NCBI GenBank assembly: GCA_030634615.1
Contig: DAOWAL010000030.1
Location: forward strand, 1 to 11,083
DNA from: Candidatus Aenigmatarchaeota archaeon
Lineage (GTDB): Archaea; Aenigmatarchaeota; Aenigmatarchaeia; QMZP01; QMZT01
DNA length: 11,083 nt
Direction: 5' to 3'
The translations under genes and the position numbers were made by a program. This document shows, one piece after another, positions 5,668-11,083 of the stretch. Position 1 is the first letter of the stretch; each line of letters starts with the position of its first letter. The notes beneath the pieces were generated by a model. The model had not been told where the DNA came from. It was given only the letters and a program-made list of their open reading frames with translations, and made no database searches.

Positions 5668-6998
5668 ATTTAGAAACCATGGAAATAAAGAAAGGCGGAA
5701 AATTCGACAGAATGTGGGAAGTTGGTTTCGGTGGATCAATTAATAATAGTCCTTCAATACACAACGGTATAATTTATTTTGGGGCAATGGATCATTATTT
5801 TTACGCTGTTAATGCGAACACAGGAGAAATTGTTTGGAGGTTTAAAGCCAACAAAGGTATAGAAGAATCATCGCCTGTAATTTACAATGAAAGAGTGTAC
5901 TTCGGATCATTTGATTATAGTTTGTATTGTCTCGATGCTAAAACAGGTGAAAAAATATGGTCATTCAAAACAGGCGGGGAAATAGATCCTGCGCCATCTG
6001 TTTCAGAAGGAATAATTTATTTCGGCTCAAGAGATGGTTGTTTATATGCAGTAGACGTATCAACTGGCAATGAGGTGTGGAGGTTTAGAACTGGAGATGA
6101 AATATGCTCATCGCCAAGTATAGAAGGAGATAATGTCTTTGTGGGATCTTTTGATTATAATTATTATTGCATTGACAAAAAAACAGGAAAGGAAATTTGG
6201 AGATTCAAAACAGGAGCAGAAATACATAATGACAATGCTTTCAACGTATATAATGGTGTAATATACATAACATCTTTTGATAGCTACATATACGCTATCA
6301 ATATTGAAACAGGTAAGGAAATTTGGAGATTCAAAACGGGAAAATATGGTAATGCGGGCAGCCCGGTTATGCACAATAATATTATTTATCATGGCTCAAG
6401 AGATGGTATATTTTTTGCAATATCAATAGAAGGGAAAGGGATATGGAGATTTAAAATAGATGGCAAGGAAACCATAGATCAACTGCCAGTAATAAATAAT
6501 GAAAAAATTTATTTTGGGGCAGGTGACTGTAATTTTTATTGTCTGAACTTAGATGGCAAAGAGTTATGGAGATTTAAAACTTCAGGGCCAGTTTTTTCAT
6601 CCCCATTAATTTTTAATGATACCATATATTTTGGTTCATGGGACTGTCACCTTTATGCAATAAATATCAACACAGGCAAAGAAATCTGGAGATTCGCAAC
6701 GAGCACAAAAGTTCAGTCTCATTTACCACTACACGAGTCTTTCAGAACAGAGATAAAAAAGGAAATAAGAATAGATGATGAAATAAGTGAAGACAAATAC
6801 AAATCCAAAAACGAGCAAAGTGTATCTCTTTCAGATTATCATGTAACAAGTGAATACGCAACAACGTCTGAATACAAGCAGAAGAGCGATTATGACACAA
6901 GTTTTGTGATGTTTGAGCAAGTTATGGAAAACATAGATATTTTGGAATTTGGGAATGAAAAATTCAGATTTCAAACAATCTGTCAACAACAAGTTTAA
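5616..6998 (+). CDS. Cytoplasmic PQQ-like beta-propeller protein, copy 2
   Basis: A 460-aa paralogue of the preceding gene, with the same eight repeats marked by W-R-F-K-T-G motifs (MWEVGFG near 33 to IWRFATS). It shares the identical first ten residues MDFGFESFDT and the same Asp/Glu-Tyr tail (404-438). In the 35-residue tail block only three residues differ from copy 1, although 19 of the 32 identical residues use different codons. Its codons are more AT-rich than those of copy 1, so the duplication is not recent. It starts 52 nt before the stop of copy 1, with GGAGGT 9 nt upstream. At its 3' end it overlaps the convergent tmk gene by 35 bp. No signal peptide is seen. The ligand or partner is unknown; the two proteins may act together as a heteromer. 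Confidence 0.88.
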   Translation: MDFGFESFDTELSDFKIDLETMEIKKGGKFDRMWEVGFGGSINNSPSIHNGIIYFGAMDHYFYAVNANTGEIVWRFKANKGIEESSPVIYNERVYFGSFDYSLYCLDAKTGEKIWSFKTGGEIDPAPSVSEGIIYFGSRDGCLYAVDVSTGNEVWRFRTGDEICSSPSIEGDNVFVGSFDYNYYCIDKKTGKEIWRFKTGAEIHNDNAFNVYNGVIYITSFDSYIYAINIETGKEIWRFKTGKYGNAGSPVMHNNIIYHGSRDGIFFAISIEGKGIWRFKIDGKETIDQLPVINNEKIYFGAGDCNFYCLNLDGKELWRFKTSGPVFSSPLIFNDTIYFGSWDCHLYAININTGKEIWRFATSTKVQSHLPLHESFRTEIKKEIRIDDEISEDKYKSKNEQSVSLSDYHVTSEYATTSEYKQKSDYDTSFVMFEQVMENIDILEFGNEKFRFQTICQQQV

Positions 6999-7563
6999 CA
7001 TCTTTGAAAACGTCTTCTTTTGGCCTGTCGCCTTTTACAACAAAGAATTTTTCTTCACCTGCTATTTCAGTGTACACCTTTCTGACCTTTTGCAAGAGAT
7101 CCACTTTTTCAAGCCTGTCGTTTGGTGCAGCTCTCTGACGTTTCAGTGAAATTTCAGGGTCAATGTCAATAAATATTACTACATCGGGTTTTCTAACATT
7201 TTTGTTAAGGGTCCTAATCCACTCTTTATCCATGCCGAATATCGCGGATTCGTAAGCCACAGTCGAGTAGAAATAGCGGTCGCATATCACATTCTTCCCT
7301 ACATTTAATGCAGGATTTACAACTTTTTTGAGATGCTCATACCTATCGGCAGTGTAAAGAAGAGTTATTGATTCAGGTGATGTTACTGTTGCCTTTCCGA
7401 CAAGCCACATCTTTATGAGTCTACCTATTGCATTTTTTGGATTAGGCTCTTCGGTGTATATTACAGGAATGCCCTTGTTATGCAGATAGTCATAAAGCAT
7501 TTTTGCCTGTGTTTCTTTACCTGATTTGTCAATTCCCTCAAAAACTACGAACTTTCCTTCCAT
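6964..7563 (-). CDS. tmk: Thymidylate kinase
   Basis: A 199-aa dTMP kinase, which phosphorylates dTMP to dTDP with ATP for DNA synthesis. The P-loop is FEGIDKSGKETQ (8-19). The family's substrate-site segments are visible as YTEEPN (36-41, the TREP-like motif), TADRYEH (71-77) and the CDRYFYSTVAYE stretch (94-105, with the D95-R96-Y97 motif). The lid region is KRQRAAPNDRLE (141-152). Length is typical. A TATA-like element about 29 bp upstream and no Shine-Dalgarno suggest a leaderless mRNA. The last 35 bp overlap, in the opposite direction, the end of propeller copy 2. CarS lies 44 bp upstream on the same strand. Confidence 0.95.
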   Translation of the reverse strand: MEGKFVVFEGIDKSGKETQAKMLYDYLHNKGIPVIYTEEPNPKNAIGRLIKMWLVGKATVTSPESITLLYTADRYEHLKKVVNPALNVGKNVICDRYFYSTVAYESAIFGMDKEWIRTLNKNVRKPDVVIFIDIDPEISLKRQRAAPNDRLEKVDLLQKVRKVYTEIAGEEKFFVVKGDRPKEDVFKDVKLVVDRLFEI

Positions 7564-7587
7564 GTTATCAATACTATTCTATAACAC

Positions 7588-7596
7588 TTATAATTA
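7588..7596 (-). promoter_or_regulatory. Candidate TATA element for tmk
   Basis: On the minus strand this reads AATTATAAG, centred 29 bp before the tmk ATG, in the short gap after the carS stop. It suggests tmk can be transcribed separately from carS. Confidence 0.5.
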
Positions 7597-7607
7597 AAAA
7601 ACGTTAT

Positions 7608-8144
7608 CTAGTAAGGTACGTTTTTGAGCTTAATTATGTACGCTATTCTGTTTGCTATAATGTGAATTACAGGTGTAATTATAAGAAGTATCACCACCCA
7701 TTCCCATTTCAAAACTGCTACAAACGACAGTAGTACAAGCATTCCGACTATGAAATCTAATTGGTCAAGAAGCGGAGCAGGTTTTCCCCTCGCAAGTCCT
7801 ATTCTTCGTTTGATTATTGACCCGACTAAATCGCCAATCATCACACCAAACCCTATCACAAGACCTATTAAGGGTGACATTGGAAGTATGTTGAGTTGTA
7901 CTGGTGACAAATCCCACGGAAGCAGCGGGAACATAAACATCTGGAATGTTGCAATCAGCATTCCTATGAATGCTCCTGTAAAAAGTCCTTCCCATGTTTT
8001 ACCTGGTCCCAGAATTTGTTTTCCGCGAAACGTTTTCCCACCATCTATGGGATATTTACCTCTGGATAACATGCAAAGGCCGTTTGCACCGTACGCTGGC
8101 CACAGTATCCATACAGCCTCTATAAACGTATAAATGTCTATCAT
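7608..8144 (-). CDS. carS: CDP-archaeol synthase
   Basis: A 178-aa integral membrane protein of the CarS (DUF46) family. The enzyme transfers CMP from CTP to 2,3-di-O-geranylgeranylglyceryl phosphate, giving CDP-archaeol, the precursor for archaeal polar head groups. Family marks are WPAYGANG (15-22), PIDGGKTFRGKQILGPGKTW (32-51), and a cytoplasmic-side block with GDLVGSIIKRR (104-114) followed by PLLDQLDF (124-131). About five hydrophobic segments are visible (near 5-25, 54-75, 88-110, 129-145 and 148-170). It is the strongest evidence that the genome is archaeal. tmk follows 44 bp downstream. A weak TATA-like stretch lies near 8177-8190 on the minus strand, but no clear promoter or ribosome binding site decides the start. 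Confidence 0.95.
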   Translation of the reverse strand: MIDIYTFIEAVWILWPAYGANGLCMLSRGKYPIDGGKTFRGKQILGPGKTWEGLFTGAFIGMLIATFQMFMFPLLPWDLSPVQLNILPMSPLIGLVIGFGVMIGDLVGSIIKRRIGLARGKPAPLLDQLDFIVGMLVLLSFVAVLKWEWVVILLIITPVIHIIANRIAYIIKLKNVPY

Positions 8145-8203
8145 ATGAAATCAATAATACAAATCTGGATAGGTGAAATAAATAACAAGTGCATAAAACA
8201 CAC

Positions 8204-8210
8204 TTAAAAG
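8204..8210 (+). promoter_or_regulatory. TATA element of tRNA-Ala
   Basis: TTAAAAG within CTTAAAAGG, centred about 30 bp upstream of the tRNA 5' end, the usual place for an archaeal stable-RNA promoter. It may also drive the metallophosphoesterase gene behind the tRNA. Confidence 0.6.
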
Positions 8211-8236
8211 GCATCATTCAATTTAATTGTTATCTT

Positions 8237-8310
8237 GGGCTGATAGCTCAGTCTGGTAGAGTGCTCGGTTCGCATCCGAGAGGCCCCGGGTTCAACTCCC
8301 GGTCAGTCCA
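8237..8310 (+). tRNA. tRNA-Ala (anticodon CGC)
   Basis: A complete 74-nt cloverleaf without an intron. The acceptor stem GGGCTGA pairs with TCAGTCC and contains the G3-U70 wobble pair, the main alanine identity element. The D arm is GCTC/GAGT. The anticodon stem CTCGG/CCGAG encloses the loop TTCGCAT (anticodon CGC, reading GCG). The T arm CCGGG/CCCGG encloses TTCAACT. The discriminator base is A at 8310 and no CCA is encoded. A TATA box lies about 30 bp upstream. No T-run follows; the next gene begins after 16 nt. Confidence 0.97.
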
Positions 8311-8316
8311 TTAAAA

Positions 8317-8320
8317 GGGG
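8317..8320 (+). promoter_or_regulatory. Ribosome binding site of metallophosphoesterase
   Basis: GGGG 6 nt before the ATG at 8327, inside the 16-nt gap after the tRNA. Its presence implies the mRNA extends upstream of the start codon, that is, into the tRNA. Confidence 0.45.
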
Positions 8321-8326
8321 AAATAT

Positions 8327-9046
8327 ATGGTAAAATTCCTATATGTAACAGACATTCACGGAACACGTTCAATATACGAAAGGATGTTTAAGTTAGGCAA
8401 AGCTCCTGATATAGACTTTATAATTTTCGGCGGTGACCTAACATCTGGGATAAATCCAAGGGGTCAGAAATTTTTCCTGACATTTTACCTGGTACCAAGA
8501 CTCTGGATTTTTAGAAAACGCCACAAAAAAACTGTTTTTATAATGATGGGCAATGATGATTATGCTTCCAATTCAAAAATTCTCAAAAAAGCAGACAGGT
8601 GCAGAGTTGTAAGGCTTATCCACAACGATATAAGAAAAGCAGGTAAAACTAAAGTTGTTGGGTATCCTTTCATAAACGAGACACCTTTCCTTATCAAAGA
8701 TTGGGAAAAAACAGAGGAAGAAATAGAAAATGATCTCGAATACCTTTCCCACGAAATTGATCCCAATAAAACAATATACGTTTTCCACGCGCCACCTTAC
8801 AACACAAAGTTAGATATAATGTATAACAAACAACATATGGGCAGCAAATCTATACGAAACTTTATCGAAAAGGAGCAGCCATCAATTTCTCTTCATGGGC
8901 ACATACACGAATCACCAAAAATGTCAGGAACCATAAAACAAAAAATAGGGAAAACCCTTTGCATAAACCCTGGCAGTGGAAGGATAATAAAAATTGACAC
9001 TGAAAAAATGACTGTTGAAAAAATCGAAGACACGGAAAATTTTTAA
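8327..9046 (+). CDS. Calcineurin-like metallophosphoesterase
   Basis: A 239-aa soluble protein with the complete metal ligand set of the calcineurin-like phosphoesterase superfamily: DIHG (D9, H11), GGDLT (D37), GNDD (N76, D77), H154 in VFHAPP, and HGHIHES (G191-H192-I193-H194). These bind two divalent metals and hydrolyse phosphomono- or diesters; the substrate is not evident. The gap between motifs II and III contains a basic, aromatic stretch (about 48-68, with RLWIFRKRHKK) that might contact a membrane or nucleic acid. The gene starts 16 nt after tRNA-Ala with a GGGG ribosome binding site and no room for a promoter of its own. A short T-run (ATTTTT) at its end may help termination. Confidence 0.88.
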   Translation: MVKFLYVTDIHGTRSIYERMFKLGKAPDIDFIIFGGDLTSGINPRGQKFFLTFYLVPRLWIFRKRHKKTVFIMMGNDDYASNSKILKKADRCRVVRLIHNDIRKAGKTKVVGYPFINETPFLIKDWEKTEEEIENDLEYLSHEIDPNKTIYVFHAPPYNTKLDIMYNKQHMGSKSIRNFIEKEQPSISLHGHIHESPKMSGTIKQKIGKTLCINPGSGRIIKIDTEKMTVEKIEDTENF

Positions 9047-9086
9047 AACTAGAGCACAATAATTAATCTACTTATAGGTGTTTTCC

Positions 9087-9206
9087 ATGGGAGATTTAAT
9101 CGAAAAATCAATGTGCATGAAGTGCGGTATTGTTTTTGAGACAGCAGACGAATGCCCAAGATGCGGTAAAGGTGAAGACATTGAGATGTATCTTGACATG
9201 GAATAA
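9087..9206 (+). CDS. 39-aa zinc-ribbon microprotein
   Basis: A complete 39-codon reading frame from ATG 9087 to TAA 9204-9206, beginning MGDLIEKSMCMKCG. Two cysteine knuckles are present, C10-x2-C13-G and C23-P-x-C26-G, the usual four-cysteine zinc-ribbon arrangement, followed by an acidic tail (EDIEMYLDME). GGTG (9077-9080), 6 nt before the ATG, is a plausible ribosome binding site, and an AT-rich stretch near 9058-9067 may be its TATA box. Such single-ribbon proteins often mediate protein or nucleic acid contacts; the partner is unknown. It lies between the metallophosphoesterase and the acyltransferase on the same strand. The cysteine spacing makes a chance frame unlikely. Confidence 0.75.
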   Translation: MGDLIEKSMCMKCGIVFETADECPRCGKGEDIEMYLDME

Positions 9207-9210
9207 GAAC

Positions 9211-9218
9211 ATTTATTA
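9211..9218 (+). promoter_or_regulatory. Candidate TATA element for acyltransferase gene
   Basis: ATTTATTA centred near 9215. It is 20 bp before the first ATG (9235) but 26 bp before the second in-frame ATG (9241), so a leaderless start would favour the second. Confidence 0.4.
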
Positions 9219-9234
9219 TCGCTGGTTATCATAA

Positions 9235-9726
9235 ATGATTATGGAAAAGAAAAGGTCTGTTGATTATTTCGAATATTACAGAAAAAGGGGTGAGTTCAAC
9301 AAATGGAAAAACATACAGCACCCATCAAGGATTCTTAAGAATTTTCTCATGATAACTTTTTGCAGGTTTATGCCGGATAACCGTTTTCGTTACATGATAT
9401 ACAAAAAATTGGGAATGAAAATCGGCAAAAACGTAAACTTCCTTGGAGTTAAAATGGACATATTCTTCCCTCATCTTATTGAGATAGGAAATAACGTCAT
9501 GATAGGTCAGGATACAATGCTCGTTGCACATGAATTTCTAAGAGATCACTGGAAAAAAGGTCCTGTTAAAATAGGCAATGATGTTATGATAGGAACAATG
9601 TGTCTTGTGCTTCCGGGCGTTACAATAGGCAACGGTGCAACTGTTGCAGCTTATTCTCTTGTGAATAAAGATGTTCCTGCAGGTGCTTTTGTCGGCGGAG
9701 TTCCTGCAAAGGTGATAAAGAAATGA
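9235..9726 (+). CDS. Hexapeptide-repeat acyltransferase (left-handed beta-helix)
   Basis: A 163-aa O-acetyl/acyltransferase-like protein. The N-terminal 60 residues are basic and helical. From residue 62 on come hexapeptide-repeat turns of the type [IV]GxN ([36 protein letters not shown]) that build a left-handed beta-helix. It ends in the standard [17 protein letters not shown] (147-163). H99 in LVAHEF matches the catalytic histidine position of this class. Such enzymes transfer acetyl or other acyl groups from a CoA donor to sugars or surface glycans; the acceptor is unknown here. The start may be residue 3 (9241), judging from TATA spacing. Its last four bases (ATGA) form the start of the following membrane protein gene, so the two are translationally coupled. 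Confidence 0.88.
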   Translation: MIMEKKRSVDYFEYYRKRGEFNKWKNIQHPSRILKNFLMITFCRFMPDNRFRYMIYKKLGMKIGKNVNFLGVKMDIFFPHLIEIGNNVMIGQDTMLVAHEFLRDHWKKGPVKIGNDVMIGTMCLVLPGVTIGNGATVAAYSLVNKDVPAGAFVGGVPAKVIKK

Positions 9727-10307
9727 TTTTGGAAAAAATATCAAACAGAGTTTTTGGAAATAAAAAATATCTTTTGATAATTGCTCTTGCAAACCTTGCA
9801 GGATTTTTTACAGGTATCTATTATTACTGGGGGCAATTAATGGATTCGTCTCCTATTCTATGGATTATTATAATCGATTCACCGCTTTCAGTTCTGTTGT
9901 TTTCAGTAGTGTGTTTTCTTTACATATTTGGCAAACGCATTCCTGAATTTCTTAAATTTCTAACAGCAGTATATGTAATAAAATACGGTATCTGGACAAT
10001 GATTACGCTTTGTCTGTATTGGTCGAATTATTTGATTCTCAGCGATCAAATAATAGGAATTGCAAATTTCTTCCTTCACTTTGGAATGGTTCTTGAAGGT
10101 GTTGTTTTCATTCCTAAAATCAAAGTGGATAGAATCAATGCACTATTAGTTACATTGCTCGTGATTGGAAATGATTTCATGGATTACGTTGTAGGCACTG
10201 TGACGAGAATTCCACCAACGCATGTAGGGATTCTAATGATAGAGAGCTTTGCTGCAACGATTGTGATAACAATTTTAATTATTTTTTACCAGAACAAGTT
10301 ATCCTAA
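9723..10307 (+). CDS. DUF1405-like multi-pass membrane protein
   Basis: A 194-aa hydrophobic protein with about six membrane segments (near 17-36, 45-70, 77-100, 112-132, 137-157 and 170-188). The conserved polar positions resemble the DUF1405 (YpjA-like) family as I remember it: DSPLSVLLF (52-60), IKYGIWT (86-92), [10 protein letters not shown] (117-126), [10 protein letters not shown] (149-158) and RIPPTH near the end. Function is unknown for the family. The ATG overlaps the acyltransferase stop as ATGA, implying coupled translation, so a joint role at the membrane or in surface glycan modification is possible but unproven. It converges on the HEPN gene with a 5-bp gap. Confidence 0.75.
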   Translation: MILEKISNRVFGNKKYLLIIALANLAGFFTGIYYYWGQLMDSSPILWIIIIDSPLSVLLFSVVCFLYIFGKRIPEFLKFLTAVYVIKYGIWTMITLCLYWSNYLILSDQIIGIANFFLHFGMVLEGVVFIPKIKVDRINALLVTLLVIGNDFMDYVVGTVTRIPPTHVGILMIESFAATIVITILIIFYQNKLS

Positions 10308-10312
10308 AGTTA

Positions 10313-10729
10313 TCAGATTGATTTAAGGTGATTTTTAACAACATTAAATTTCATATTGAAAATCTTTTTTATAATTTCTTTACCTTGCATAAAATCCACC
10401 TTCTCACCGTAGTAGTTTATACTATTTCTTATCCATCTGATTCTGTCGAATTGATTATAATCGAAATCCGGGATTTCTTTTTTCAAAAGTTCTCCTACAC
10501 ATACATGTGAAAGAACCTTGTAACCTTTTAATATACAAAGTCCTTCCAAGACTTCTCTCAGAGAATCGTAAGCAAGCGATACATATGCCGATATGTTATA
10601 CTCGTTAACATCAGCTGTTTCCACTGTTTTTTTCTTGATTTCGGACATTTCTATGAGCGATTTTATCAGTTCATGATCTATTCTTGTCTTCCTTATCATA
10701 CCCTTTCTCAGGCATTCTTTCAGATCCAT
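10313..10729 (-). CDS. HEPN-domain protein, HepT-like toxin candidate with altered active site
   Basis: A 138-aa all-helical protein preceded by, and overlapping by 10 bp, a nucleotidyltransferase gene: the layout of MntA-HepT (type VII) toxin-antitoxin pairs. HEPN toxins of this kind cut RNA using an Arg-x4-6-His motif. Here the corresponding segment is RIRWIRNSINYYGEK (96-110): R101-N102 is kept, but the His five residues later is Tyr106, followed by Tyr107. In MntA-HepT systems the partner adds AMP to a tyrosine near this motif, so the two tyrosines are of interest. The missing His suggests either a variant active site, a non-nuclease HEPN protein, or an inactive toxin. Length matches HepT proteins. 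The start ATG lies inside the end of the upstream gene. Confidence 0.75.
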   Translation of the reverse strand: MDLKECLRKGMIRKTRIDHELIKSLIEMSEIKKKTVETADVNEYNISAYVSLAYDSLREVLEGLCILKGYKVLSHVCVGELLKKEIPDFDYNQFDRIRWIRNSINYYGEKVDFMQGKEIIKKIFNMKFNVVKNHLKSI

Positions 10730-11082
10730 TTTACAGCCCCCTGAATCGTTATTCCATTAAGAATATTGTTAATCAGATGATTGTTTTTAATTTCCTTAAT
10801 ATCCTTCACTGCAAAGATTTGCAACCTTCTGTTCAATTTCCTTTCAAATTTCTCCCTATCTTTGAACTCGGTGGTTTTCTCCGATATTATCACAAGATCA
10901 AAATCGCTTGTTTCAATGTCCATACCATATGATCCCGAACCAAAGAATACTATCGTTGGTCTCATGTAAAATTTGTCAAGAGCTTCCAGAATCCCAGAGT
11001 TTCGTAACTTTGTTATATTGTAAAAAACTTTAACATCTCTGTAATAATTACTATCGATATTTGCACTATACAAATTCAGCAT
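10720..11082 (-). CDS. MNT-type nucleotidyltransferase, MntA-like antitoxin candidate (possibly 5'-incomplete)
   Basis: A 120-aa member of the DNA polymerase beta-like minimal nucleotidyltransferase superfamily. The active-site signature is FFGSGSYGMDIETSDFDLVI (46-65), with GSGSYG at 48-53 and the metal-binding D60 and D62. About 40 residues precede the core, more than in the shortest MNT proteins, and contain a helical stretch. The frame is open to the window edge; the ATG at 11082-11080 is the last possible in-window start, so the true start could lie outside. The stop overlaps the start of the HEPN gene (shared ATGGATCTGA), so the pair is translationally coupled. Known MntA proteins silence HepT by adding AMP to it; the same role is inferred. 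Confidence 0.82.
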   Translation of the reverse strand: MLNLYSANIDSNYYRDVKVFYNITKLRNSGILEALDKFYMRPTIVFFGSGSYGMDIETSDFDLVIISEKTTEFKDREKFERKLNRRLQIFAVKDIKEIKNNHLINNILNGITIQGAVKWI

Positions 11083-11083
11083 C

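Noticed and set aside
4297..6998. Periodic DNA repeats that could suggest a repeat array or CRISPR
   Set aside because: The periodicity of roughly 120 bp is explained by the propeller blades at the protein level; there are no identical short repeats with unique spacers.
4297..6998. PQQ-dependent dehydrogenase identity
   Set aside because: Only the blade motifs are shared; there is no signal peptide, no cytochrome domain and no sign of the quinone-site residues, so an enzyme call is not supported.
7750..8133. 127-codon plus-strand frame opposite carS
   Set aside because: It is a shadow of carS, whose family motifs are unmistakable on the other strand.
8237..8310. tRNA gene as an integration site for the neighbouring genes
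   Set aside because: No integrase, no repeated tRNA 3' end and no foreign-looking island follow it in the window.
10290..10320. Repeated AAGTTATC near the convergent ends of the membrane protein and HEPN genes
   Set aside because: Two 8-bp copies in AT-rich DNA at a 5-bp gene gap are too short to mean much.

Overview
The window comes from an archaeon. The clearest marker is a CDP-archaeol synthase (CarS), which makes the activated ether-lipid precursor. Other archaeal signs are a tRNA gene that does not encode its 3' CCA, TATA-type promoter elements about 25-30 bp upstream of several start codons (suggesting leaderless mRNAs), and Shine-Dalgarno sites mainly in front of genes internal to transcription units. 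The DNA is AT-rich and densely packed. I cannot place it below domain level with confidence.

Layout. (1) Positions 1-3435, minus strand: the 5' end of purA (adenylosuccinate synthetase), an HD-family phosphohydrolase and guaB (IMP dehydrogenase). PurA and GuaB open the two branches from IMP to AMP and GMP, so this looks like a purine nucleotide block. Between purA and the HD gene lies a ~0.9-kb segment (248-1163) bounded by a perfect 13-bp inverted repeat. It carries five copies of a 17-bp repeat near its ends, one unrecognised 224-aa gene and no transposase: a probable non-autonomous mobile element with a passenger gene. (2) 3497-6998: NAD kinase on the minus strand diverges from two tandem, overlapping genes for cytoplasmic eight-bladed PQQ-like beta-propellers that share an almost invariant Asp/Glu-Tyr-rich tail. 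A single TATA palindrome sits at the exact centre of the 50-bp divergent spacer. (3) 6964-8144, minus strand: thymidylate kinase and CarS. (4) 8237-10307, plus strand: tRNA-Ala(CGC), a metallophosphoesterase starting 16 nt after the tRNA, a 39-aa zinc-ribbon microprotein, a hexapeptide-repeat acyltransferase and a coupled DUF1405-like membrane protein. (5) 10313-11082, minus strand: a MntA-like nucleotidyltransferase overlapping a HEPN (HepT-like) gene, i.e. a toxin-antitoxin-type pair in which the usual HEPN histidine is replaced.

Functional picture: mostly nucleotide and cofactor housekeeping (PurA, GuaB, NadK, Tmk) and envelope lipid synthesis (CarS), with accessory pieces (the inserted segment, the propeller pair, the MNT/HEPN pair) at the points of greatest novelty. 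The items most worth a second look are the inverted-repeat-bounded passenger segment, the conserved tail of the propeller paralogues, the symmetric divergent promoter and the atypical HEPN/MNT pair.
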